A stretch of 64,000 nt of DNA, from assembly GCF_014873755.1 (NCBI RefSeq), contig NZ_JADBEG010000001.1:9584501-9648500 (forward strand), in the 5' to 3' direction. Both the position numbers and the translations under genes were made by a program. Source of the DNA: Amycolatopsis lexingtonensis (GTDB lineage: Bacteria > Actinomycetota > Actinomycetes > Mycobacteriales > Pseudonocardiaceae). This document shows, in pieces, positions 43,176 to 50,719 of this stretch (positions within the stretch are counted from its first letter, which is position 1; every line of letters begins with the position of its first letter). The notes under the pieces are model-generated. The model made no database searches. It saw only the letters and a program-made list of their open reading frames with translations, and was not told the origin of the DNA.

Positions 43176-43230
43176 CGTCTTGAATGAGTCATTCAGGTCT
43201 TCGGAGGTCCTGAATGACTCATTCAAGACG
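43176..43230. repeat. 55-bp palindromic element, copy 2
   Basis: Perfect 22-bp arms (CGTCTTGAATGAGTCATTCA with final GG, and its complement) around the loop TCTTCGGAGGT. It matches 17566-17620 except for one base. It lies between the convergent TfuA and ferredoxin-fold genes. Confidence 0.88.
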
Positions 43231-43282
43231 TTCGGCGCGGGGCGGGTGACCTTGCGACTGCCGCCCGGCCCCCGACCGTCCA

Positions 43283-43332
43283 CATCGGAAAACCCCCTCC
43301 ACCGCACTGCGAGCGAAGGGGGTTTTCCGATG
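43283..43332. terminator. Bidirectional terminator between convergent operons
   Basis: A perfect 16-bp stem, CATCGGAAAACCCCCT (43283-43298) against its complement (43317-43332), with an 18-base loop. The stem carries AAAA/TTTT next to C/G runs on each side, so it can stop transcription from both the TfuA side and the minus-strand operon. Confidence 0.85.
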
Positions 43333-43339
43333 ATGGCCT

Positions 43340-43675
43340 TCAGTGGTGATGGTGGTGGTCGTCGTGTTCGACCTCCACCTCCAGCTCGGTGGCGTACTCG
43401 ATGGTCCGCTCCCGGGCACAGTACGTAGACACGAAATCGGCCAGCAGCGGCTCTTCGTTCTCGCGCAGGCTCTTGTGCAGTTCGATACTGCGCCACGGGT
43501 ACATCATGATCACTTCGGCGGGCTTCGCCTCGCGCTGGAAGAACTGCGCGTGCCCGCTCCAGCCCGCGTCACCGTGCGCGCCGGGGCCCACGATGTCGTC
43601 CATTTCCTGCATCAGCTGCAGCGCCTTGTCCGCGAACTCCTCCTTGAGGAACCACGTCTCGATAACGGTGACCAT
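43340..43675 (-). CDS. Small ABM/dimeric-barrel-like protein with natural His tail
   Basis: A 111-residue protein (MVTVIETWFLKEEFADKALQLMQEMDDIV...) with the beta-alpha-beta pattern of small dimeric ferredoxin-like-fold proteins such as antibiotic biosynthesis monooxygenase or NIPSNAP-like proteins. YPWRSIELHKSLRENEEPLLADFVSTYC is the second half. It ends E-V-E-V-E-H-D-D-H-H-H-H-H, a natural metal-binding-like tail. The start is set at 43675 because GGAG lies eight bases upstream; an ATG at 43693 overlapping the MFS stop would place that GGAG inside the gene. It is last in the minus-strand operon. Its role is unknown. Confidence 0.72.
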   Translation of the reverse strand: MVTVIETWFLKEEFADKALQLMQEMDDIVGPGAHGDAGWSGHAQFFQREAKPAEVIMMYPWRSIELHKSLRENEEPLLADFVSTYCARERTIEYATELEVEVEHDDHHHHH

Positions 43676-43689
43676 TCCACTCACTCCTG

Positions 43690-44898
43690 TCATTCGCTGT
43701 GCTGTTCACTCAGTACCCGCGGCCGCCACGCGCGGATCGCGGTGGACGCGCTGGCCGCGGCGAGCACCGCGGCCACGCCGAGGATCGGGAACACCGCACC
43801 GCCGGTGAGGTCGAAGAGGTAGAAGGCGAGGACCGGCCCCACCACGAAGCCGGCGTCGGTGAACATCCCGAAGATGCCCCACGCCGTGCCGGTGCCGCCG
43901 CAGTACTGGCGGATGCCTTCCCTGGCGACCAGGTAGATGTAGGACTGGGCGGCCATGAACACCGTGATCGCGAACAGCCCCACAGGGAGCACGGCCACCG
44001 CGGCCAGCAGGAAGCAGGACCCGGCCAGCGCGGCGAAGCCCAGGCCGACCAGGCCCGGCCGCCGCCACCGCTCGGGCAGCCGCGCCAGGAGCGGGTTGGC
44101 GACGGCGAACGCCACCATGCCCGCCGTCAGCACCCACGCCGACCGGCCGGTCGTGTCCACGTTCGCCTGCTCCAGGCTGAGCGGGACGAGGGGTTCCATC
44201 GCCGCCCAGAGCACGTTCGCGACCAGGTCGATCAGGCCGAACAGGGCGACCGCGGGCAGGATCCGCCGCAGCCCGATCGACGGCGCCGCCGGGGTATCCG
44301 GCGCGGCGGGGTCCTCGCTCGCCCGGCGGGGGAGCACCCGCCAGGCGACCACCGCGTTCACCAGCGTCAAGCAGGCCGCGGCGGCCAGCACCGCGGGGTA
44401 GCCGGCGAACGGGTGGACCAGGCCGACGACGAAGGGTCCCGCCGCGAAGCTCAGGAGCGCGGCAGTGCCCAGCTTCGCGTAGCCGCGTGCCGGATCACGG
44501 CCGTACTCCGCCGAAATCGCCGTCACCGCGCCGTACAGCGCGGGGCTGATGATCCCGTCGGCGGCACCCCAGAGCAGCCGGCCGAGGATCGCCGGGAACG
44601 CCGTTTCCGCCTGGACGACCAGCAGGATGCCGACCACGGCCAGCACCAGCCCGAGCGTGCCGGCCGAGCGCAGGCCCCACGCGTCCGCGAGCCAGCCGCC
44701 GAGTGGCTGCGCGACGATCTTCGCCACGGCGAACCCGGCGACGAACACCGCGAGCCCAGTCGAATCGAGTCCCAGCCGCGCGGAAAGCTGCGGCAGGAAC
44801 GGAAGCACGGCCATGTAGCCGATGTTGATGCCGATCAGGGTGGTGAGCAGGACCGCGAGGTGCGCCGAGTACCCCCACCTGCGGTCCGGGCCGGTCAT
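43690..44898 (-). CDS. MFS transporter (third of the cluster)
   Basis: A 402-residue 12-TM major facilitator, not closely related to the duplicated pair. It shows AVLPFLPQLSARLGLDSTGLAVFVAGFAVAKIVAQPLGGWLADAWGLR (motif A region) and ILGRLLWGAADGIISPALYGAV (drug-efflux-like). The ATG overlaps the acyltransferase stop (ATGA). It likely exports the finished product. Confidence 0.87.
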   Translation of the reverse strand: MTGPDRRWGYSAHLAVLLTTLIGINIGYMAVLPFLPQLSARLGLDSTGLAVFVAGFAVAKIVAQPLGGWLADAWGLRSAGTLGLVLAVVGILLVVQAETAFPAILGRLLWGAADGIISPALYGAVTAISAEYGRDPARGYAKLGTAALLSFAAGPFVVGLVHPFAGYPAVLAAAACLTLVNAVVAWRVLPRRASEDPAAPDTPAAPSIGLRRILPAVALFGLIDLVANVLWAAMEPLVPLSLEQANVDTTGRSAWVLTAGMVAFAVANPLLARLPERWRRPGLVGLGFAALAGSCFLLAAVAVLPVGLFAITVFMAAQSYIYLVAREGIRQYCGGTGTAWGIFGMFTDAGFVVGPVLAFYLFDLTGGAVFPILGVAAVLAAASASTAIRAWRPRVLSEQHSE

Positions 44899-45965
44899 GC
44901 CGCCGCCACCTTCCCCGCGATGTACTCGTGCATCCGCCCGTCCATCCGTTCGAGGGCCGCCACCAGGTCCGGGCGCGGCTCGGGCAGGTAGACCACCGCC
45001 CGGAGCTCGGTGCCGCGGAAGCCGTGGCGTTGCTTGTATTCGAAGTTGCAGCGCCCGGGGTCGAGGACCGCGGCGCCGTTCGCCAGCGCGTAGCGGACCG
45101 ACTCGTACATGAGGAACGCGTACGTGTTCAGCTCGCCGAGCTTGTCGTAGTCGAGGCCGGCCATGGTCAGCGCGAGCCGGCCCCGGTACAGGAAGCAGTA
45201 GAACGCGCCGGCCATCCGGCCCTCGTGCTCCGCGACGAGCAGCACGGCGCCCGGGACCGACGTCAGGCTGTCGAAGATGTCCGGCCCGTAGAGCTCGTCG
45301 CCGTGCGCCACCGAGGTGTCGACCGCCAGCTCGGTGAAGTCCTCGAGGTAGGGGAGCATCTCGTCGCCGGTGAGCGCGCGCAACTGAAGGCCGCTCTCCA
45401 CACCCCGCCGCCACTGCCGGAGCAGCTCGCGGCGCACCTTGCCGCGCATCCCGTCGAGGAAGTCCGCCCCTTGTTCGCCCAGCGGGGACTCGTACTTCTT
45501 GTCCAGCAGCACCGCGGCGTCGAACGGGCGCACCGCGGCCCACGCGTCGACGTCGTCCGGCGTGAGGTTGCCGAAGACGAGCGCCTCGGCGCCCCAGGCC
45601 CTGGTCTGCGCCAGGCCGAGGTCGATCGCGCGGGCGATGTATTCGGGCGAGCTGCCGCCGGCGCCGCCGTGTTCGCCGTAGAGCGTGGACGAATAGACCA
45701 CCGGGCCGGTCCAGACCGGCGGGATTTCCGCTTCGTCTTCGTAGCCCCGCCACGTCGGCGAGTGGTCCACGAGGTAGAAGGGCACCAGTTCGGCGGCGGG
45801 CCCGCCCTCGAGCGTCAAATGCCGGAATGCCCGCACCTGTTCGGTGCGCACCTTTTCCCACGCGCGCGCCCAGCCGACCGTTCTGGAGAAGTACGGTCCG
45901 TCGAAGAGCTCGGCGGGTACCGAGCTCGCGGAATCCACCCAGCGCGCTACGACGGGGTCATTCAT
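44895..45965 (-). CDS. FemAB/GNAT-fold acyltransferase, candidate lipid-peptide ligase
   Basis: A 356-residue acyltransferase of the GNAT/FemAB type with two tandem GNAT-like halves. DAAVLLDKKYESPLGEQGADFLDGMRGKVRRELLRQWRRGVESGLQLRAL and VPGAVLLVAEHEGRMAGAFYCFLYRGRLALTMAGLDYDKLGELNTYAFLMYESVRYALANGAAVLDPGRCNFEYKQRHGF match BioF2/FemAB-like members. GNAT enzymes join polyketide or fatty acyl groups from carrier proteins to ribosomal peptides in goadvionins and selidamides, so this is the best candidate for attaching the type II PKS chain to the precursor. M-N-D-P (45965) is preferred as start; an in-frame ATG 15 codons upstream exists. Confidence 0.82.
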   Translation of the reverse strand: MNDPVVARWVDSASSVPAELFDGPYFSRTVGWARAWEKVRTEQVRAFRHLTLEGGPAAELVPFYLVDHSPTWRGYEDEAEIPPVWTGPVVYSSTLYGEHGGAGGSSPEYIARAIDLGLAQTRAWGAEALVFGNLTPDDVDAWAAVRPFDAAVLLDKKYESPLGEQGADFLDGMRGKVRRELLRQWRRGVESGLQLRALTGDEMLPYLEDFTELAVDTSVAHGDELYGPDIFDSLTSVPGAVLLVAEHEGRMAGAFYCFLYRGRLALTMAGLDYDKLGELNTYAFLMYESVRYALANGAAVLDPGRCNFEYKQRHGFRGTELRAVVYLPEPRPDLVAALERMDGRMHEYIAGKVAAA

Positions 45966-46057
45966 GGGCACCCAACACCTTCCAGCCCCGGGAAAATCAC
46001 ATTCCGACACATTTTCGCCCGGAAGTCTTTACCGGTGCATCTCCGGGAATGCGTTGC

Positions 46058-46780
46058 CTATATGTCCGCGGTCTCGATGTCGCAATCGGCGGGAAATCGC
46101 AGCTGCAGCGGTTCACTGGACGGGAATTCGGGGTGCAGGACCCCGGCGACGTGACCGGCGACCTGCTCGCCGGTCAGCCAGTGCGGCTTGGCGGGCTCCG
46201 CCGGCGGCCAGTGGCGGGTGACGATCGGCGTCAGGATCGCCACCTCGTGGATGCGCACGGGGGAGCCGGTGAGCTCCGCGGCGAACGTGCGCAGCAGCAT
46301 GGTCAGCGCGGCGTCGGCCACCGAAACGGGACCGGAGAACGGAACCGGCCGGAACGCGGCGATCCCGTTGAGGGCCACGTAGGTTCCGCGCAGCACGGGC
46401 AAAAACGCTTGCGCTACCAGGAAATGCGCGGTCAGGTTATCGTCGATGAGCCGCTGCCAGACGGGGAACGCGATCTCGGTGAGCGGTGGCCCTTCCCACC
46501 AGCCGCCGAGGGACGCGACGACCCCGTCCACGCGGCCGACGCTGGCGACGACCCGGTCGCGCACCCCGAGCACGCCGGCGGGGTCGCCGACGTCACCGGT
46601 CAAGGTGTGCAGCCGGGCGCGGTCGGCCTCGGGCAGCGCGGAACGCAAGCGCGCCAACCGTTCCGATGATCGGGACGGCACGGTCACCGTGGCGCCGAGC
46701 CGCAGCAGTTCCCGCGTCACGGCTTCCCCGACGACCCCGGCCCCGCCGGCGACGACGTACGAACCACCCCGGAGGTCCAC
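46058..46780 (-). CDS. SDR-fold protein lacking the catalytic Tyr-Lys
   Basis: A 240-residue Rossmann SDR: YVVAGGAGVVGEAVTRELLRLGATVTVPSR (variant glycine motif G-G-A-G-V-V-G) and VDGVVASLGGWWEGPPLTEI. At the active-site region it reads Y-V-A-L-N-G-I-A-A-F-R-P-V-P-F-S-G-P-V-S-V-A-D-A, with no Y-x-x-x-K. It may bind NAD(P)H but not act as a normal SDR reductase; a structural or altered-chemistry role is possible. It sits 3 bp downstream of the CrtI-like gene, in the same operon. Confidence 0.8.
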   Translation of the reverse strand: MDLRGGSYVVAGGAGVVGEAVTRELLRLGATVTVPSRSSERLARLRSALPEADRARLHTLTGDVGDPAGVLGVRDRVVASVGRVDGVVASLGGWWEGPPLTEIAFPVWQRLIDDNLTAHFLVAQAFLPVLRGTYVALNGIAAFRPVPFSGPVSVADAALTMLLRTFAAELTGSPVRIHEVAILTPIVTRHWPPAEPAKPHWLTGEQVAGHVAGVLHPEFPSSEPLQLRFPADCDIETADI

Positions 46781-46783
46781 GGC

Positions 46784-48391
46784 TCAGGATTCCAGCCGGC
46801 GCCGCACCACTTCGCTCGCGTTCTTCCCCGGCACGCCGAACACCCCGCCGCCGGGACGCGTGCCCGAGCCGCAGAGGAAGAGGCCGGGAACGGGCGTGTG
46901 GTGGTCGGCGAACCCGGCGACCGGGCGGCCCGCGAACACGTCCAGGGGCGACATCGCGCCGTGGTAGAGGTTTCCGCCGGGCAGGCCGAGTTCGCGCTCG
47001 AGATCGAGCGGGCTGAACACCTTGCGGTCGAGGACGGCGGCGCCGAGCCCCGGCAGGTACTGCTCCACGAACTCGAGCGTGCGGTCGGCGAAGGACTCCC
47101 GGATGTCGTCCCAGGTGGTGCCGCTCAGCGTGTAGGGGACGTACTGCACGAACATGCTCATCACGTGCTTGCCGGGCGGCGCGAGGCCGGGGTCGAGCAC
47201 GCTCGGGAACGTGCACTCCACGTGCGGTTCGAGCGGCGGGCGGCCCCGTTTGGCCTCGGCGCGGATCCGGTCCAGGTGGTCCATGGTCGGCGCGATCAGC
47301 ATCGTCCCCCGGTAGTCCGGGTCGTCGAGCCCGCGCACCCGCGGCAGGTGGTCGAGCGCCAGGTGGATCTTCGCGGCGACGCCCTCGTAGTCACGCCCGG
47401 CGATGACGTGCCGGTAGCCGGCAGGCACGGCGTCGGCATCCAGGAGCCGCAGGAAAGTCGTCCGCGGGTCGGCCGCCGAGACGATCGCCCGCCCGCGGAG
47501 CACCCGCCCGTCGCCCAGCTCGACGGCCCGCGCGCCTTCGCCGTCGACCTGGATCCGCGTCACCGGCTGCCCGGTGATGACCTCGCCGCGGTATTCCCGG
47601 CACGCGGCGGCCAGCGCCTGCGTGATGCTGCCCATGCCGCCCTTGACCTGCCCCCACGAGGGCCGGCCCGAGTCGGTCGAGCCGAGCTGGTGGTAGAGCA
47701 GGAGGTACGCGGTGCCGGGGTCGGACGGGCCGCCGTCGTAGCCGACCGTCCCGTCGGTGCTCAGCGTGACCTTCAGCTCGTCGGACTCGAAGAAGTCGTC
47801 GAGCAGGTCCCGCGCGCTGCCGAACAGGGCGAGCGTGAGCCGGCGGAGGTCCTGGTCGGGCAGCTCGGCCGCGGCGGCGAGTGCGGCCTTCAGCGCGGGA
47901 ACGTCGTCGAACAGCGGGGTCCGGGACGCCCCGGTCAGGTACGGCTCGACGAACTTCCCGAGCCGCTGCATCGTCTGCCCGTACTCGACGTAGGCCTGCG
48001 CGTCGCGGCGCGAAAAGCGGGCGATCTGCGCGGCGTTGAAGTCGTCGTCGGAGCCCAGCGCGAGCGTGCGCCCGTCCGGGAACAGCGCCGTCACCGCCAG
48101 GTCGCGGGGAATGAGCTCCAAGCCGTGCTTGGCGAGGCTGAGGTCGTCGACGATCTCCCGGCGGAACAGCGCGGTCGCCAGGCTCGCGGTCGAGAACCGG
48201 TAGCCGGGGAACAGTTCGTCGGTGACGCAGGCGCCACCGACGGTGTGCCGCCGCTCGACGACCGCGACCCGGTGGCCCGCCTGCGCGAGGTAGGCCGCGC
48301 ACACCAGGCCGTTGTGCCCGGCTCCCACGATCACCGCGTCGTACGACTCGTCTTCCAGCTCGGAGTTGCTCACGGTCGCGAATTCCCCCAT
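46784..48391 (-). CDS. CrtI/PYROXD2-like FAD oxidoreductase
   Basis: A 535-residue FAD enzyme: D-A-V-I-V-G-A-G-H-N-G-L-V-C-A-A-Y-L dinucleotide motif, VVERRHTVGGACVTDELFPGYRFSTASL, GQVKGGMGSITQALAAACREYRGEVITGQPVTRIQVDGEGARAVELGDG and the C-terminal LFLCGSGTRPGGGVFGVPGKNASEVV. This is the phytoene desaturase-like group whose bacterial members dehydrogenate polyunsaturated or isoprenoid chains. No carotenoid genes are nearby. It may desaturate the acyl chain or a tailored amine. It is the first gene of the five-gene minus-strand operon. Confidence 0.87.
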   Translation of the reverse strand: MGEFATVSNSELEDESYDAVIVGAGHNGLVCAAYLAQAGHRVAVVERRHTVGGACVTDELFPGYRFSTASLATALFRREIVDDLSLAKHGLELIPRDLAVTALFPDGRTLALGSDDDFNAAQIARFSRRDAQAYVEYGQTMQRLGKFVEPYLTGASRTPLFDDVPALKAALAAAAELPDQDLRRLTLALFGSARDLLDDFFESDELKVTLSTDGTVGYDGGPSDPGTAYLLLYHQLGSTDSGRPSWGQVKGGMGSITQALAAACREYRGEVITGQPVTRIQVDGEGARAVELGDGRVLRGRAIVSAADPRTTFLRLLDADAVPAGYRHVIAGRDYEGVAAKIHLALDHLPRVRGLDDPDYRGTMLIAPTMDHLDRIRAEAKRGRPPLEPHVECTFPSVLDPGLAPPGKHVMSMFVQYVPYTLSGTTWDDIRESFADRTLEFVEQYLPGLGAAVLDRKVFSPLDLERELGLPGGNLYHGAMSPLDVFAGRPVAGFADHHTPVPGLFLCGSGTRPGGGVFGVPGKNASEVVRRRLES

Positions 48392-48482
48392 CGAAGCCGA
48401 CAGTCGTGCGAAGCCAGTTGCCGTTCGAATTGTCGCGGTCGCGTTCCGCGGATCGCATCTTTGAGCTTGCCGGTACGTCCTG

Positions 48483-48623
48483 TCACGACGCGCTCCGCGT
48501 CAGGCCGACGTCGGCGAATTCCCGGACGCTTCCCCGGCGTCGCAACGGAATTTCCCCGGCCGCGCCGTCCTCGCGCAGAATTTCGAGGCGCGGCGTCGCG
48601 ATCCGGCCCTGGCCGAGCGCCAC
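48483..48623 (-). CDS. Possible small protein (46 aa), unassigned
   Basis: In the 256-bp gap between the LysR gene and the CrtI-like gene an open frame from GTG 48623 encodes ALGQGRIATPRLEILREDGA then AGEIPLRRRGSVREFADVGL with end TRSAS. Codon use looks coding (GC-rich third positions). It starts 25 bp downstream of the LysR stop on the same strand. It has no resemblance to the two precursor peptides, no ribosome-binding site stands out, and it may be a remnant. Confidence 0.3.
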   Translation of the reverse strand: MALGQGRIATPRLEILREDGAAGEIPLRRRGSVREFADVGLTRSAS

Positions 48624-48647
48624 GCCGGCGTTAGAGGAACCCTGACC

Positions 48648-49547
48648 TCACGGCTGGACGGCCGACGTGATCGCCTCGGTGACGGCGGCGATCGCCACCG
48701 GCGCGATACCGGGGAGCCGGGCGACGAAAACCCGGCGGATCTCGGGCGGCGCGCCTTCGACCCGCAAGGCGATCACGCCGGGCGGCGCGACCGGCGCTAA
48801 GCCTTCCGGCATCGTGGTCACGCCGAAACCGCGGGCGACCAGGTGCAGTTTCGTCAGCCAGTCCCGGGCGTGGTGGACGACGCGCGGCCGTCCCGGCAGG
48901 CCCGGCCAGACGCCGAGCTGCGGCTCCGTCTTCGACGCGGGCGTGGCGATCCAGGGCACGTCGGCCAGCTCGTCGACGTGCACGGACGTCCGGCCGGCGA
49001 ACGCGCCGGTGGCCGCCGCGGCCACGACCAGCCCGACGTCCTGGACGGTCGTGACGTGCAGGCGGGGTGACTCTCCGTCCGGTGCCCGGTGCGGCGGGCG
49101 GGAGGTGAGCAGGGCCAGGTCGAGGGAACCGGAGCGCAGCGCGCGAACCAGGCCGGGGGTGGTGCCTTCCCGGGTGGTGACGAGGACCTGGGGCGCGGTC
49201 GCGGTGAGCCGGGCAAGCGCGGCGGGCAGGATCACCGGTCCCGCACTGGGAACCGTGCCGAGCCGGACCGGCTCTACCCGGGGCGCCTCACCGGCCAGGT
49301 CGCCCGCGGCCGCGTCGACCGAAGCCAGGATCGTGCGGGCGTGGCGCAGCAACGTCAGCCCGCGGCGGGTCAGCCGCACCCCGTCGGTCCGCCGCTCGAA
49401 CAGCGTCGCACCTGCATCGCGTTCGAGCGCGGCGGCCTGGCGCGAAACCGCGGACTGCGTGTAGCCCAGCTGCGCGGCGGCCGCGGTGAAGCTGCCGCAT
49501 TCGGCGATCCGGCACAGCACCCGGAGGCTGGCGGTCGAGACGTCCAT
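48648..49547 (-). CDS. LysR family transcriptional regulator
   Basis: About 299 residues. N-terminal winged helix (STASLRVLCRIAECGSFTAAAAQLGYTQSAVSRQAAALERDAGATLFERRTDGVRLTRRG) and a periplasmic-binding-like effector domain (VRLGTVPSAGPVILPAALARL, VDELADVPWIATPA). It is divergent from the NADPH:quinone reductase-like gene 92 bp away and probably regulates it. It lies at the edge of the biosynthetic locus, but nothing ties it to it. Confidence 0.9.
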   Translation of the reverse strand: MDVSTASLRVLCRIAECGSFTAAAAQLGYTQSAVSRQAAALERDAGATLFERRTDGVRLTRRGLTLLRHARTILASVDAAAGDLAGEAPRVEPVRLGTVPSAGPVILPAALARLTATAPQVLVTTREGTTPGLVRALRSGSLDLALLTSRPPHRAPDGESPRLHVTTVQDVGLVVAAAATGAFAGRTSVHVDELADVPWIATPASKTEPQLGVWPGLPGRPRVVHHARDWLTKLHLVARGFGVTTMPEGLAPVAPPGVIALRVEGAPPEIRRVFVARLPGIAPVAIAAVTEAITSAVQP

Positions 49548-49639
49548 GCCGACCACGCATACCAGAGATGCCGGATCAGCGCTTCCCGCATGCCCTTCCC
49601 GTGCTTAGCGTGGCGAAGGACGACACAGAAAGGTTTTCC

Positions 49640-50719
49640 ATGCGTGCAGCGACGTTGACGGCGTTCGGTTCCCCACTCGTGGTGGGCGAGGTACCCGATC
49701 CGGAAGCCGGTACCGGCGAGGTGCTGGTCGAGGTCTTGGCGACCGGCGTGCCGCCTTACGCGGCCGAAGTGTTCGGCGGTGAGCGGCGCTATCCGCTGGA
49801 GCCCCCGGTGGTGCCGGGCGTCGGGGGCATCGGCCGGGTGGCGTGGGTGGGGCCGGACGCGACCAAGCTGAAGGTGGGCGACCTGGTCTGGTGCGATTCG
49901 ACGGTCCGGGCCCGCGACGACGCCCTGACCCCCGACATCACGCTGCAGGGCTGGAGCTCCCGGGGCGAGGGCGGCGCCCGGCTGTCCCGCTACCTGCACG
50001 ACGGCCCCTTCGCCGAACTCATGCGGGTCCCCACCGAGAACGCGTACCGCCTCCCGCCCGGAGCGGAGGCCGCGCGCTGGTCCGCGCTCGGCGTGCACAC
50101 GATTCCCTACGGCGGCCTGCTGGCCGGCCGGCTCGAGGCGGGGGAGACGGTGCTCATCAGCGGCGCGACCGGCAACCTCGGCAGCAGCGCGGTGGCCGTC
50201 GCGCTCGCGATGGGCGCCGGCCACGTGGTGGCGCCGGGGCGCAACCGGGCCGTCCTCGACCTGCTCGCCGACCGCTTCGGCCCGCGGCTGACCCCGGTGG
50301 AGCTCACCGGAGACGAGGACGCCGACCGCACCGCGATGACCGCGGCCGCCGACGGCCCCATCGACCTGGTCCTCGACCTGCTGCCACCCCGCGCCCCCAG
50401 CACAGCGGCCCGCGCGGCGGCGATGACCGTGAGGGAGTACGGCCGCGTGGTCCTGATGGGCGGCGTCGGCATGCTGGGCGGCGCGGACTTCGCGTTGCCC
50501 TACCCGTGGATCATGCGCAATTCGGTGACTGTCCGCGGCCAGTGGATGTACCCGCGCACCGCGAACACGGGCATGATCCGGCTCGTGGCGACGGGAGCAC
50601 TGGACCTCGCCCCCGAGCGCGTCACCCGCTTCGACCTCGACCAGGTCAACGAGGCGATCACCTGGGCGGCGGCACACGGTGGCCCGTTCGACCGCACTGT
50701 CCTGGTGCCAGGAGCCTGA
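49640..50719 (+). CDS. MDR-family zinc-less alcohol dehydrogenase / quinone reductase
   Basis: A 359-residue medium-chain dehydrogenase/reductase. N-terminal GroES-like domain (ATLTAFGSPLVVGEVPDPEAGTGEVLVEVLATGVPP) and Rossmann domain (GETVLISGATGNLGSSAVAVALAMGAGHVV). Zinc-ligand cysteines are absent. It probably reduces quinones or enones with NADPH. ATG 49640 follows AGAAAGG; an upstream in-frame ATG at 49568 would overlap the regulator's promoter region. It is likely controlled by the divergent LysR protein. Its stop abuts that of the convergent next gene. Confidence 0.87.
   Translation: MRAATLTAFGSPLVVGEVPDPEAGTGEVLVEVLATGVPPYAAEVFGGERRYPLEPPVVPGVGGIGRVAWVGPDATKLKVGDLVWCDSTVRARDDALTPDITLQGWSSRGEGGARLSRYLHDGPFAELMRVPTENAYRLPPGAEAARWSALGVHTIPYGGLLAGRLEAGETVLISGATGNLGSSAVAVALAMGAGHVVAPGRNRAVLDLLADRFGPRLTPVELTGDEDADRTAMTAAADGPIDLVLDLLPPRAPSTAARAAAMTVREYGRVVLMGGVGMLGGADFALPYPWIMRNSVTVRGQWMYPRTANTGMIRLVATGALDLAPERVTRFDLDQVNEAITWAAAHGGPFDRTVLVPGA

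Noticed and set aside
46784..48391. CrtI-like enzyme as evidence for carotenoid biosynthesis
   Set aside because: No phytoene synthase, GGPP synthase or cyclase is nearby, and the sequence is closer to the broad PYROXD2-like group.
48648..49547. LysR protein as the pathway-specific regulator of the biosynthetic locus
   Set aside because: It is divergent from the quinone-reductase-like gene, the classical target arrangement, and nothing else links it to the cluster.
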